From: Advenella sp048381675
Lineage (GTDB): Bacteria; Pseudomonadota; Gammaproteobacteria; Burkholderiales; Burkholderiaceae_B
Direction: 5' to 3'
Length of the DNA: 64,000 nt
Assembly: GCF_048381675.1 (NCBI RefSeq)
Contig: NZ_JBLWIS010000008.1
Span: forward strand, 1-64,000
Shown here piece by piece: positions 53,490 through 63,086 of the stretch. The notes under the pieces were generated by a model. It saw only the letters and a program-made list of their open reading frames with translations. It did no database searches and had not been told where the DNA came from. Each line of letters starts with the position of its first letter. The stretch's first letter is position 1. A program made the position numbers and the translations under genes.

Positions 53490-54643
53490 TGAAAACAAAT
53501 AAAAAAATGCGTGTGGTACACCTGATCAGTGGCCTAGGCCAGGGCGGGGCCGAAGCGGTCCTGTTGCGCCTGACCACCTGGCCCGATCCTGAAGTGGAAC
53601 ATATTGTGGTGTCATTTGCTGATGCCGGCATTTACGGGCAGCCGCTCATGGATGCGGGTGTTGAGGTCAGAACGCTGGGCATGACACCGGGACGCCTGAC
53701 ACCGGCCGATTTCTGGCGCCTTAGAAAATGTCTGGTCCAGCTGGGTCCTGATGTGATCCAGACCTGGATGTACCATGCCGACCTGATTGGCGGCTTGGCG
53801 GCCCGTATGGCCGGATTCCGGCATATTGCCTGGGGAATTCGCAATTCCGGATCAAACCTGGCCAAGAGTAGCCGTTCGGCTTATCTGTTCGCCCGTTTGG
53901 GCGCATTCTTTTCCCGCTGGATTCCCCAGCGGATCATTTGTTGTGCTGAAGATGCCCGTCGGCGTCATGTGCAATGGGGGTATGCCCCTCAAAAAATGGT
54001 AGTCATTCAAAATGGCTACGATTTTTCCCGTTGGTCCCCGAATGAGTCGGCTCGCCAGGCATTGCGGACAGAGTGGGGCGTTAGCGAACAAGTCCCGCTG
54101 ATTGGTTTTGTGGCGCGCTGGAATCCCCTCAAGGATCATGCAAGCCTGATCAAGGCGTTTGCCCAATGCCTTGAAAAGCGGCCAGACTTGCATTGTGTCC
54201 TGGTAGGCCTTGATATGGACGAAAACAATCCGTCATTAATGGCGTTGCTGTCTCAATATGGGGTCAGGGAAAAAACCATTTTGCTGGGTATGCGTAAAGA
54301 TGTGCCGCAAATCATGAGCGCGCTAGACTTGCATGTCCTGTCCAGTATTGCCGAAGGCTTTCCCAATGTGGTGGCCGAGGCCATGGCGTGCGGCGTACCT
54401 AATGTGGTCACCGATGTGGGTGATGCCGCCCTGATTGTGGGAGAGGCTGGCTGGGTGGTACCCGCGGCTGCCCCGGATTTGCTGGCAGAAAAAATCATGC
54501 AGGCCCTGGATCTTATTGAGCAATCTGATAAAACCACGCTGGCGCAACAGGTGCGGGCTCGGGTCATGGATGCATTCAGTCTTGAAAAAATGGTTGCTGA
54601 ATATCGCCAAGTCTGGTTGGCTATGTGCAAGACAAAAAAATAA
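53489..54643 (+). CDS. Glycosyltransferase family 4 protein (third)
   Basis: 384 residues. N-terminal HLISGLGQGGAEAVLLRLTTW, central FVARWNPLKDHASLIKAF and SSIAEGFPNVVAEAMACGVPNV. The two glutamates of the EX7E signature are present. The start codon overlaps the preceding stop, so translation is coupled. The donor sugar is unknown. Confidence 0.9.
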   Translation: MKTNKKMRVVHLISGLGQGGAEAVLLRLTTWPDPEVEHIVVSFADAGIYGQPLMDAGVEVRTLGMTPGRLTPADFWRLRKCLVQLGPDVIQTWMYHADLIGGLAARMAGFRHIAWGIRNSGSNLAKSSRSAYLFARLGAFFSRWIPQRIICCAEDARRRHVQWGYAPQKMVVIQNGYDFSRWSPNESARQALRTEWGVSEQVPLIGFVARWNPLKDHASLIKAFAQCLEKRPDLHCVLVGLDMDENNPSLMALLSQYGVREKTILLGMRKDVPQIMSALDLHVLSSIAEGFPNVVAEAMACGVPNVVTDVGDAALIVGEAGWVVPAAAPDLLAEKIMQALDLIEQSDKTTLAQQVRARVMDAFSLEKMVAEYRQVWLAMCKTKK

Positions 54644-54651
54644 GGGTAAAT

Positions 54652-55770
54652 ATGTCCAGAAAAATACTGTTTGTAGTGAATAATCCGGCTTTTTTCCTGT
54701 CGCATCGCTTGCCGGTTGCCCTGAGGGCTAAAGAAGAAGGCTACGAAGTGGCCGTTGCCACCATGCAGGGTGAGGCAGTGGCGCAAATTGTGGCGCATGG
54801 CCTGACCCATTTTGTGATTCCCATGTCGCGCAGTGGCATGAATCCGTTGGCAGAGCTAAGAACGATTTATGCCTTGTACCGTTTATATCGCAAGTATCGG
54901 CCTGATTTAGTGCATCTGGTTACCATCAAGCCGGTCTTATATGGCGGTATTGCCGCTCGCCTGGCCAAGGTGAAGGCAGTGGTTTATGCCATTTCCGGCC
55001 TGGGTTTTATTTTTACTCGTGAACGCAAGGGCATCGACTGGGTCAAGGAAATTACCCAGGTGCTTTACCGCCTGGCACTGGGGCATCAGCACAGCCGGGT
55101 CATTATCCAGAATGACAATGACCGGCAGATCCTGCTGGATATTGGTGCCATGCAGGCATCACAGGCAGTTAAAATCAGGGGTTCTGGCGTGGATGTGGCT
55201 GCTTTCACCACGCAGCCTGAGCCTGAAAAACCGGTATTGGTTACCATGGCTGCCCGCTTGCTTAAAGACAAGGGGGTAATCGAATTTGTTGAGGCAGCAC
55301 GCATTTCTGCCCGCAACGGTAGTGATATACGCTGGCAGTTGGCTGGCACACCTGATCCTGGCAATCCGGCTTCTGTGACTCCGGAAGAAGTGAAAAGTTG
55401 GGGCAGCGAGGTGACGGTGTTGGGAGAGGTCAAGGATATTGCCAGCCTGTATGCACGGTCCCATATTGTGGCTTTGCCTTCTTATCGCGAAGGCTTGCCT
55501 AAATCGCTGGTAGAGGCAGCGGCCTGTGGCAGGGCGGTGGTTACCACCGATGTTCCGGGATGCCGGGATGCCATCGAAATTGGCAAATCGGGTTTACTGG
55601 TGCCCGTCAAGGATGCGCAAAAATTATATGAGGCCGTGGCCAGGCTGGCTGCTGATGACAACCTCAGGTTAAGCATGGGTAATGAAGGCCGTATTCTCGC
55701 CCTGGAAGCGTTTGATATTCGCAAGGTAGTTGACATGCACCTTGCGATTTATGAGGAATTGCTTGCTTAA
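54652..55770 (+). CDS. Glycosyltransferase family 4 protein (fourth)
   Basis: 372 residues from ATG 54652, with AAGGG upstream. N-terminal VVNNPAFFLSHRLPVALRAKEEG is the pattern of WbpX/PglA-like GT4 enzymes that add GalNAc or a related sugar. Later GVDVAAFTTQPEPEKP, then AARLLKDKGVIEFVEAA and LPSYREGLPKSLVEAAACGR (EX7E). Last gene of the plus-strand locus. A perfect palindrome follows 22 bases after the stop. Confidence 0.9.
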   Translation: MSRKILFVVNNPAFFLSHRLPVALRAKEEGYEVAVATMQGEAVAQIVAHGLTHFVIPMSRSGMNPLAELRTIYALYRLYRKYRPDLVHLVTIKPVLYGGIAARLAKVKAVVYAISGLGFIFTRERKGIDWVKEITQVLYRLALGHQHSRVIIQNDNDRQILLDIGAMQASQAVKIRGSGVDVAAFTTQPEPEKPVLVTMAARLLKDKGVIEFVEAARISARNGSDIRWQLAGTPDPGNPASVTPEEVKSWGSEVTVLGEVKDIASLYARSHIVALPSYREGLPKSLVEAAACGRAVVTTDVPGCRDAIEIGKSGLLVPVKDAQKLYEAVARLAADDNLRLSMGNEGRILALEAFDIRKVVDMHLAIYEELLA

Positions 55771-55792
55771 GTTTCCAAGGACTTTAGGCACT

Positions 55793-55817
55793 CATTCCCA
55801 CGCCCTGCGTGGGAATG
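55793..55817. repeat. Perfect 11-bp palindrome, REP-like
   Basis: CATTCCCACGC-CCT-GCGTGGGAATG. It lies in the short gap between the convergent glycosyltransferase and phosphomannomutase genes. There is no T tract on either side, so it is not a simple rho-independent terminator. Elements of this CATTCCCACGC type are scattered in many proteobacterial genomes. Confidence 0.8.
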
Positions 55818-55828
55818 CATATATTCAG

Positions 55829-57217
55829 TTAAAAAGGCAGCCTGGCGTCAGGAGCATGCGTGGCAAAAACCTGCCTGAATTCACTCTGGATGCGGGCCAG
55901 GGCAGCAGGGTTTTCAGCTTCAAAGCGCAGTACCACCACTGGTGTGGTATTGGATGCCCGGGCCAGGCCAAAACCGTCTGCATATTCGGCACGCACGCCA
56001 TCGATGGTATTGATTTCCCGTGCAGTTGCAAAGCTGGCCTGCTCTTGCAGGGTTTTGATCAGGGCATGAGGTTGCCCTTCCTGCATTTCAAGTTTCAGCT
56101 CCGGGGTGGAAATATCCTGGGGAATGGCATTCAGGACTTCACTGGGGTTATCAAACCGCGACAGGATTTCCAGCAGGCGGGTGCCGGTGTATAACCCGTC
56201 ATCAAAGCCATACCAGCGTTCCTTGAAGAAAATATGTCCACTCATTTCACCAGCCAAGGGGGCGCCTGTTTCGGCCAGTTTGGCCTTGATCAATGAATGC
56301 CCGGTTTGCCACATCAGGGGCTTGCCGCCAGCCAGTGTAATCCCTTCGGCCACGTGGCGGCTGCACTTGACATCATAAATAATGGTTTCACCGGGACAGC
56401 GCTCCAGGACATCACGGGCAAACAGGATAAGCTGGCGATCAGGCCAGATGATGGTGCCGGTTTTGGTAATCACGCCCAGGCGATCGGCATCACCGTCAAA
56501 AGCCAGTCCAAGCTCGCAATCCGAGTTTTGAACGTGTTTGATCAAATCTTCCAGATTGTGTGGATCAGCCGGGTCCGGGTGATGGTTGGGGAAGCGGCCA
56601 TCGACTTCACAAAAGAGCTCATCAACCTCGCAGCCCAATTGCCTGAACAGTGCCGGGGCGACATTGCCGCCCACGCCATTGCCGCAATCAATCGCGATTT
56701 TCATGGGGCGGGCCAGTTTGACATCGTTGCAAACGCGGCTGATATATTCGGGGATGATGTTAATGTTCTCGCGCGAGCCTTTGTTGCCGGCAAGTGGCAA
56801 TGATTCGATGGCCAGCATCTCATCGCGCAATTGCACCACGTCATTGCCATACAGGGCCTTGCCGCCAATCATCATTTTAAAGCCGTTGTATTGCGGGGGG
56901 TTATGGCTGCCGGTAATGGCTACTGCTGTACCAATGTCTCTGGAGTAGGCCACAAAATAAACCAGTGGCGTGGGTACCTGGCCCAGGTTGATGGTGTTGA
57001 TGCCTTCGTCATTAATACCCTGTTGCAAGGATTCGGATAATGCCGGGCTGCTGGTGCGCCCGTCATAACCGGTCACAATGGTGGATATACCCTGTTTTTT
57101 TGCCCGGGCAGCCAATGCCCGGCCTAGCAGGTAGGCAAACCCGGGGTTAAGCTGTTCGGGTACGGTGCCCCGAATATCATAGGCCTTGAAGACACTTGCT
57201 GCTAATAATGAAGCCAC
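55829..57217 (-). CDS. Phosphomannomutase/phosphoglucomutase
   Basis: 462 residues from GTG 57217, chosen because AAGGA lies eight bases upstream and the protein then starts like AlgC (LAASVFKAYDIRGTVPEQL). The phosphoserine loop is AVAITGSHNPPQYNGFK, the metal site is AFDGDADRLGVI, and GEMSGHIFFKERW is the sugar-recognition loop. Interconverts mannose- or glucose-6-phosphate and the 1-phosphates to supply sugar nucleotides. It is convergent with the glycan locus and may serve it. Confidence 0.93.
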   Translation of the reverse strand: MASLLAASVFKAYDIRGTVPEQLNPGFAYLLGRALAARAKKQGISTIVTGYDGRTSSPALSESLQQGINDEGINTINLGQVPTPLVYFVAYSRDIGTAVAITGSHNPPQYNGFKMMIGGKALYGNDVVQLRDEMLAIESLPLAGNKGSRENINIIPEYISRVCNDVKLARPMKIAIDCGNGVGGNVAPALFRQLGCEVDELFCEVDGRFPNHHPDPADPHNLEDLIKHVQNSDCELGLAFDGDADRLGVITKTGTIIWPDRQLILFARDVLERCPGETIIYDVKCSRHVAEGITLAGGKPLMWQTGHSLIKAKLAETGAPLAGEMSGHIFFKERWYGFDDGLYTGTRLLEILSRFDNPSEVLNAIPQDISTPELKLEMQEGQPHALIKTLQEQASFATAREINTIDGVRAEYADGFGLARASNTTPVVVLRFEAENPAALARIQSEFRQVFATHAPDARLPF

Positions 57218-57383
57218 GTAAAAATCCTTATACGGAAGACTATTCGTTTTGAATCGTGCGCGAAACTTAACGATAGTACGCAATTTGGGTAGAATGATAA
57301 AACCAATTAATCAAGCACATTATAAAACCGTCATCCGCGTGAAGGGCGGTTTTATGTCAGACAGAACTTTTACAGGTTGCTAT

Positions 57384-58805
57384 ATGAACGTTTTGGCAGT
57401 TTTACAGGAAATTGTTGGCCCTGAGCATGTCCTTACCGGCGAGCAGGCAAAGGCTTATCTGACCGATTGGCGCGGTCGCTACACCGGCAAGGCGCAGGCA
57501 GTGGTTCGTCCGGGTTCAGCAGAGGAAATCGCGAAGGTTGTCAAAACCTGCCAGCAGTATGATATTCCGGTTGTGCCTCAGGGGGGTAATACGGGCTTGT
57601 GCGGTGGTGCCACGCCCAATAACAAAGGCGATGCGATTGTCATTTTGCTGTCCCGCCTGAATAAAGTGCTTGAGATTGACACCGATAACGATACTATCAC
57701 CGTTCAGGCCGGGTGTATCCTGCAAGCGGTGCAAGAGGCGGCGGCACAGGCAGGCCGTCTGTTCCCGCTAAGCCTGGCTGCAGAAGGCAGTTGTACGATT
57801 GGCGGCAACCTGGCCACCAATGCCGGCGGAACCCAGGTCTTGCGTTATGGCAATACCCGGGACCTTGCCCTTGGCCTGCAGGTGGTAACGGCGGATGGCG
57901 AAATTTGGGATGGCCTGCGTGGCTTGCGCAAGGATAATACCGGCTATGATTTGCGCAATTTGTATATTGGCAGTGAAGGAACCCTGGGTATTATTACCGC
58001 GGCCACCCTTAAACTATATCCGCAGCCAGTCGCCAAATGTACGGCATTGCTTGCGCTGGATGATATTGATGCGGCAGTCAAAATGCTGTCGCGTGCCCGT
58101 CGCGGGTTTGGTTCTTCATTAACCGGCTTCGAGTTGATGTCCAATTACTGCCTGCGTTCGGTCACCAATTTGTTTCCGCAGCAAAAAATGCCTTTTGAAG
58201 GCCCCAGCCTTGAGTCAGAGTGGTATGCCTTGCTGGAAATTTCTGATAGCGAAAGTGCCGAGCATGCCCGTGGGCAATTTGAGTTGGTGGTTGGTGAAGC
58301 CATTGAGGCTGGTGAAGTCCAGGATGCCGTGATTGCCGAGTCTATCCAGCAAAGCAAAGACCTGTGGCATTTGCGCGAAAGCATTCCTTTGGCAGAGGCT
58401 GAGATTGGCAAGGGCATCAAGCATGATGTTTCCATTCCAGTATCCAAAATAGCCGAATTCGTGGATAAAACCAATGGCCTGTTGCAGGCATCATTTCCTG
58501 GCGTGCGCCATATTATTTTTGGACATCTGGGGGATGGCAACCTGCACTATAACGTTGGGGCTCCAATTGGCGAAGAGGAAGGGTTCCTTTCCCGCCAAAA
58601 AGAAGTTTATGAAGTGGTGCATGACAGTGTGCATGCCTTTAACGGTTCCATCAGTGCAGAACATGGCATTGGCCAGTTGAAAAAAGACTTGTTGCCCCAT
58701 TACAAGTCGGCGGTAGAGTTGTCCCTGATGCGCAAGATCAAGCGGGCGCTTGATCCTAGCGGCATCATGAACCCGGGCAAGGTTATCAATAGCGTTGACA
58801 TTTAG
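57384..58805 (+). CDS. FAD-linked oxidase, GlcD / D-2-hydroxyglutarate dehydrogenase type
   Basis: 473 residues from ATG 57384; the ATG at 57354 adds ten residues. The VAO-type FAD domain shows VVPQGGNTGLCGGATPNNKGD and GGNLATNAGGTQVLRYGNTRD. The C-terminal domain ends GHLGDGNLHYNV, then SAEHGIGQLKKD and LDPSGIMNPGKV. It oxidises a 2-hydroxy acid (D-2-hydroxyglutarate, D-lactate or glycolate); the exact substrate is not decided by sequence. Divergent from the phosphomannomutase. Its 3' end overlaps mutM by 20 bases. Confidence 0.92.
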   Translation: MNVLAVLQEIVGPEHVLTGEQAKAYLTDWRGRYTGKAQAVVRPGSAEEIAKVVKTCQQYDIPVVPQGGNTGLCGGATPNNKGDAIVILLSRLNKVLEIDTDNDTITVQAGCILQAVQEAAAQAGRLFPLSLAAEGSCTIGGNLATNAGGTQVLRYGNTRDLALGLQVVTADGEIWDGLRGLRKDNTGYDLRNLYIGSEGTLGIITAATLKLYPQPVAKCTALLALDDIDAAVKMLSRARRGFGSSLTGFELMSNYCLRSVTNLFPQQKMPFEGPSLESEWYALLEISDSESAEHARGQFELVVGEAIEAGEVQDAVIAESIQQSKDLWHLRESIPLAEAEIGKGIKHDVSIPVSKIAEFVDKTNGLLQASFPGVRHIIFGHLGDGNLHYNVGAPIGEEEGFLSRQKEVYEVVHDSVHAFNGSISAEHGIGQLKKDLLPHYKSAVELSLMRKIKRALDPSGIMNPGKVINSVDI

Positions 58806-59613
58806 GGCAATAATACGTGGCACGCTGGCCCTGGATGATTTTCCGGATCGGGGTGCCACAGGCTTTGCAGGGTAAATCTTCCCGGTCATAAACGGCAGCA
58901 TGAATTTCAAAATAGGCACCAACCTCACCATTGGTGCCGGTGTAGTCTTTAAGGGTGCTGCCGCCCGATTCAAGCGCTGCAGTCAGGGTTTCCTGAATCG
59001 CCTGATGCAGGCGTTTGCAGCGAGCCAGGGAAAGGCTCTGCGCAGCCGTTTGAGGGTTTATTTTTGCCCTGAACAGGCTTTCCGAAGCGTAAATATTGCC
59101 AACACCCACCACAATCTCACCGCCAAGCAAAACGGTTTTGATGGCGCTTTTCTTGTCTTTCAATGCCTGGTGCAGGTAGGTGGCTGTAAATTGCGGGTCA
59201 AAGGGCTCAATGCCCAGCTTGGCCAGCAACAGGTGATGCTGGATATCCCCGTTTTCTGCCGGATGCCATAAGACAGCGCCAAAACGCCGGGGGTCATTCA
59301 GGCGGAATTCGGCATTGTCAAAAACAAATTCCACGTGATCGTGTTTCAGCAAGAATTCGCCGGGGGCGACACGGCGAATAGAGCCGGACATACCCAGATG
59401 GATAATCAAGACACCGTGTTCAAAGGCCAGGAGCAAATACTTGCCGCGTCGTTGACAGGCCTGTAAAACATGGCCTTGCAGGATCTCATTCAGGTTTGCC
59501 GGCACAGGCCAGCGGAACTGGTGATGATGAACGCGGATTTCATTCAGTTGATGGCCGGTGATGACCTTGTCAAGACCGCGCCGGGTGGTTTCTACTTCGG
59601 GTAATTCGGGCAT
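58786..59613 (-). CDS. mutM: Formamidopyrimidine-DNA glycosylase MutM (Fpg)
   Basis: 275 residues. Removes oxidised purines such as 8-oxoguanine and nicks the abasic site. After the initiator Met the catalytic Pro-Glu (PELPEVETTRRG) is intact. The middle KTVLLGGEIVVGVGNIYASE and the C-terminal zinc finger (CKACGTPI, then QRATYYCPKCQRY) are complete. It is convergent with and overlaps the FAD oxidase by 20 bases. Confidence 0.97.
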   Translation of the reverse strand: MPELPEVETTRRGLDKVITGHQLNEIRVHHHQFRWPVPANLNEILQGHVLQACQRRGKYLLLAFEHGVLIIHLGMSGSIRRVAPGEFLLKHDHVEFVFDNAEFRLNDPRRFGAVLWHPAENGDIQHHLLLAKLGIEPFDPQFTATYLHQALKDKKSAIKTVLLGGEIVVGVGNIYASESLFRAKINPQTAAQSLSLARCKRLHQAIQETLTAALESGGSTLKDYTGTNGEVGAYFEIHAAVYDREDLPCKACGTPIRKIIQGQRATYYCPKCQRY

Positions 59614-59742
59614 GTTGGCTAAGTTAAAAGTGTTGTTTTTTGCTGTGCAGGCAATGGTTTAAACATTTGCCTGCAAGTGGTTTTACCTGAAATTGTACTT
59701 AAGAATGATAATATCAGTATTCTCGTATGAACTTTTTCCGGT

Positions 59743-61569
59743 ATGGCCATTTTTCCAGCTGTGACTGTTTTTAGAAAAATTCTTCTTGTTTTTGCTGTCT
59801 CGGTATCTACCCTGTGGGGTACCCTTGCCTGTGCCCAGGGCGAGATGACGCCTGTCATGCCCCGTTTGCATGCTGCCCTTGATTTTATTCCCGCCTACAA
59901 GCTGAAGCCTGTTGAACTGGTCGATCACACCGAAGCTGATGATATTTTCAGTTTGCTGGTAGTTGAATTTGCCATTCAGGATGAAAAATTTGAGCTGGCT
60001 GCCCAGGCTGCCTATGATTTTGCCAAGGCAAAAAACGATGTGCAAATGGCGAAAAAGGCCATGCAATTGTATTTGGCCAGTTCTTCAAGCCAGAAAGCGG
60101 CAGATGCGGCAAGGCTATGGTACAAGCTTGATCCTGACAATGAAGAGGCTTCGGCAACCGCATTGGCGCTGGCTGCTTCTAACGGTGAAACCGAAGGCCT
60201 GGTCCATGCCCTGAGGCTGCGCTTGCAACAAACCAAGAATAAAGAGCAGGCGATTTACCAAACTGCTTCAATTGTGGCCAGAATGAACGATAAAAAAATG
60301 GCGCTTGAAGTGTACGAAAAAGCCATCGAGGGGTTGGTGGATGATCAATCGACCGCTTATATGTTGATGGCTGATTTGGCTTATCAAGTGAAAGATCTTG
60401 AAAAAGCCTGGCAATCCTCCTTGAAGGCACTTGAGCTTGACCAGGCATCGGATGCGTCTGCTGAACGTGTATTGCAATATGGCCGGGAAAGCCATAAGCC
60501 AGAGGCCATGAAAATTGTCGGTGATTTCATTCGGGCCAACGCGAATGCAAGGCGCTTGCGCCTGCTGTATATCAGTGAGATGGTGAATGACAAGATGTTT
60601 GATGCGGCCATCACTGAGTTGAAGAAAATGGAAAAAACGTTTCCAGAAGACTTCGATTTGCTCTACATGGAAGCACAGGTTTATTATCAGGCAAAACAAC
60701 TGGCACAGGCAAAGAAACTACTTAAACAGTTTCTTGATGTCCAGCTCCAGCGTCGCGAGGCGCTTTCGGATGCGGAAACCGATGCCCAGGGGCAGGCTAC
60801 GGATGCTCGTATCATGCTGGCGCAGATTTACGAAGAAGAACAAAACTATCGTGCAGCCATCAGTCAGCTGGAAAAAATAGATGAGCCCAGTGCCCAAATG
60901 CAGGTCAAAATGCAAATTGCTGTCTTGCATGGCAAAAATGGCAATGAGGCAAAGGCAACCTCAATCCTGAAATCGCTCGTGCCTGAAGAGGAAGAGGATG
61001 CTGTTCGCATTCGTCTGACGCAGGCATTTATCTATCGCAATGCCGGAAAGGCGGATCAGGCCATTCGTTATTTGAAGCAGGCTGACAAGGAAATGCCCAA
61101 AAACGCGCTGATCAAGTATGAGCTTGCCATGATGTACGAGCAACAAGGAAGTTTTGAACTGATGGAACCCCTGCTCCGGGAAGTCATTGCGCTGAAACCA
61201 TCCTCTCCCGATGCGTATAATGCGCTGGGTTACGTGTTTGCCGATCGTAATATGCATCTTGACGAGGCCCAGTTGTTGCTGGACAGGGCGGTTGCGCTGG
61301 CCCCTGACAATCCTTTCATTCTGGATAGCATGGGGTGGTTGCAGTTCCGCTTGGGTAATCTGGAGCTGGCGATTGAGTATCTTGAAAATGCGTTCCAGTT
61401 GTCAGCGCAGGCGGATATTGCCGCCCACCTTGGAGAGGTGCTTTGGGCCAAGGGTGAAAAGGACAGGGCGCGTGATATTTTCATTAAGGGCCGGGAAATA
61501 GAAAAGCAAAACAAGACGCTGGAAGATACAATCAAACGATTGGGCATTTCTTTGCGAGATAAAAAATGA
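59743..61569 (+). CDS. TPR-repeat exported protein upstream of lolB
   Basis: 608 residues with a signal peptide (cleavage near residue 31, LACAQG). The rest is helical, with multiple tetratricopeptide repeats. Clear ones lie in the C-terminal third (PSSPDAYNALGYVFADRNMH and DNPFILDSMGWLQFRLGNLE, from about residue 485). A protein of this kind precedes lolB in many Burkholderiales. It probably acts in the periplasm as a protein-binding scaffold, but its role is unknown. It overlaps lolB by four bases (ATGA). Confidence 0.85.
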   Translation: MAIFPAVTVFRKILLVFAVSVSTLWGTLACAQGEMTPVMPRLHAALDFIPAYKLKPVELVDHTEADDIFSLLVVEFAIQDEKFELAAQAAYDFAKAKNDVQMAKKAMQLYLASSSSQKAADAARLWYKLDPDNEEASATALALAASNGETEGLVHALRLRLQQTKNKEQAIYQTASIVARMNDKKMALEVYEKAIEGLVDDQSTAYMLMADLAYQVKDLEKAWQSSLKALELDQASDASAERVLQYGRESHKPEAMKIVGDFIRANANARRLRLLYISEMVNDKMFDAAITELKKMEKTFPEDFDLLYMEAQVYYQAKQLAQAKKLLKQFLDVQLQRREALSDAETDAQGQATDARIMLAQIYEEEQNYRAAISQLEKIDEPSAQMQVKMQIAVLHGKNGNEAKATSILKSLVPEEEEDAVRIRLTQAFIYRNAGKADQAIRYLKQADKEMPKNALIKYELAMMYEQQGSFELMEPLLREVIALKPSSPDAYNALGYVFADRNMHLDEAQLLLDRAVALAPDNPFILDSMGWLQFRLGNLELAIEYLENAFQLSAQADIAAHLGEVLWAKGEKDRARDIFIKGREIEKQNKTLEDTIKRLGISLRDKK

Positions 61570-62147
61570 AGCAGTTCAAGCAGTTTTTCCGGTATGTGGG
61601 TGTATTAACCATGGTGGGTTTACTGGCCGCCTGTGCGCCGGCCCTGAAACAGCCGGCAGGTCAGGATGACGGCACTTACAGCCGTGCGGGGCGGTTTGCC
61701 CTGAATGTATGGGATAAAACCATTGATCGCAATAAAGAGTCCGTGCAGGGCGGTTTTTTATGGCTTGATACCCGGCAAAAGCTTGATCTTGATTTAAGAA
61801 ACCCGTTGGGCTCTACCCTTGCCAGGGTCTCTGTTACCCAAGACCGTGCCACACTTGTTCATGCGGATGGCTCACAGGTTAGCGCCGACAACCCTGATGC
61901 ACTGGTGGCCGAGGTATTGGGTAGTGAAATCCCGGTTGCCGGCCTGCGTTACTGGCTAAAGGGCATTGTCGCTCCTGTCGCGGTAGAGCAGGAACAACGT
62001 GATGCGCAGGGTAATTTGGGCTCATTTACCCAAGCAGGCTGGAAAGTAACCTTGTCTGATTATGATCATAAAGGTCCTCGCAAACTGGGTATGGTGCGCA
62101 ATGAAACCATGCAAACCATTACTGTCAGATTGGTCATCAACGAATAA
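61566..62147 (+). CDS. lolB: Outer-membrane lipoprotein receptor LolB
   Basis: 193 residues. Lipoprotein signal peptide with lipobox LLAAC (Cys near residue 23), then the LolB fold (GRFALNVWDKTIDRNKESV, LWLDTRQ-type strand, LRYWLKGI). It receives lipoproteins from LolA and inserts them in the outer membrane. Sequence conservation is low but gene order TPR-lolB-ispE is typical. It lies nine bases before ispE. Confidence 0.92.
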   Translation: MKQFKQFFRYVGVLTMVGLLAACAPALKQPAGQDDGTYSRAGRFALNVWDKTIDRNKESVQGGFLWLDTRQKLDLDLRNPLGSTLARVSVTQDRATLVHADGSQVSADNPDALVAEVLGSEIPVAGLRYWLKGIVAPVAVEQEQRDAQGNLGSFTQAGWKVTLSDYDHKGPRKLGMVRNETMQTITVRLVINE

Positions 62148-62156
62148 TCAAGCATA

Positions 62157-63086
62157 ATGAATCATCTGTATGATGTGCCGGCGCCGGCCAAGCTGAATCT
62201 TTTTTTGCATGTAACCGGACGCCGGGATGATGGCTACCATTTACTACAAACGGTTTTTGTGTTTATTGACCTGGCTGACCGGCTGCAGTTTGAGTTGCGC
62301 AATGATGGCGTCATTTTACGGCAAACCAGTCTGCCCGGTATTGATCATGACAGCGACCTGATTGTGCGTGCCGCCCGTGCTTTGCAAAAGGCAACAGGCA
62401 CTGCCAAAGGAGCAACCATTCATGTGCAAAAAAACATTCCGGCTGGCGGTGGCCTGGGCGGTGGCTCCAGTGATGCGGCAAGCACTTTGGTTGCCCTCAA
62501 TCGCCTCTGGCAAACCGGGTTAAGTCGCCATCAGTTGCAGCAACTCGCTTTACCGCTGGGGGCGGATGTGCCGGTGTTTGTGTTTGGTCAAAACACCTTT
62601 GCTGAAGGTATTGGCGAAGATTTTACCGCTTGCAAAGTGCCTGAACAGGCCTATCTGGTTTTTCAGCCACGGCTGGGTATTTCAACGCCGGCGATTTTCA
62701 CTGATCCGGGTTTATGTCGTCACACCCCTTTGGTAACAGTTCAGGATGTGCAGCAAAGCTGGTCTTTACCGGTAGCGCAAACGGGTTCAATTATCCAGCC
62801 TGCTTTTTTTGGCCATAATGATCTAGAGGCGGTGGCCTGTCGCCAGCATCCCGGATTGCAGCAGTTGGTTGATTGGCTGGGTGACAGGAACATAAAGGCA
62901 CGCATGACCGGGTCGGGTTCGTGTTTTTTTGCGCCGTTTCAGGCTTATGAAGAGGCCTTGCGGGTTAAGCATGAGTTGGATGACGCGTTGCCGGCATTTA
63001 ACCGGGGGGCGTCTGTTCCTGTAGCGCAGATAATGGCTGCCCGAGGCTTGGCCCGGCATCCGTTGCATGACTGGCTGAAAACTTAA
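62157..63086 (+). CDS. ispE: 4-diphosphocytidyl-2-C-methyl-D-erythritol kinase IspE
   Basis: 309 residues. A GHMP kinase of the non-mevalonate isoprenoid pathway: PAPAKLNLFLHVTGRRDDGYH, the ATP loop IPAGGGLGGGSSDAAS and the C-terminal RMTGSGSCFFAPF. The protein is slightly longer than E. coli IspE (283). It follows lolB at nine bases, so they share an operon. Confidence 0.97.
   Translation: MNHLYDVPAPAKLNLFLHVTGRRDDGYHLLQTVFVFIDLADRLQFELRNDGVILRQTSLPGIDHDSDLIVRAARALQKATGTAKGATIHVQKNIPAGGGLGGGSSDAASTLVALNRLWQTGLSRHQLQQLALPLGADVPVFVFGQNTFAEGIGEDFTACKVPEQAYLVFQPRLGISTPAIFTDPGLCRHTPLVTVQDVQQSWSLPVAQTGSIIQPAFFGHNDLEAVACRQHPGLQQLVDWLGDRNIKARMTGSGSCFFAPFQAYEEALRVKHELDDALPAFNRGASVPVAQIMAARGLARHPLHDWLKT

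Noticed and set aside
55793..55817. Palindrome as the terminator of the glycan operon
   Set aside because: There is no T tract on either strand next to it.
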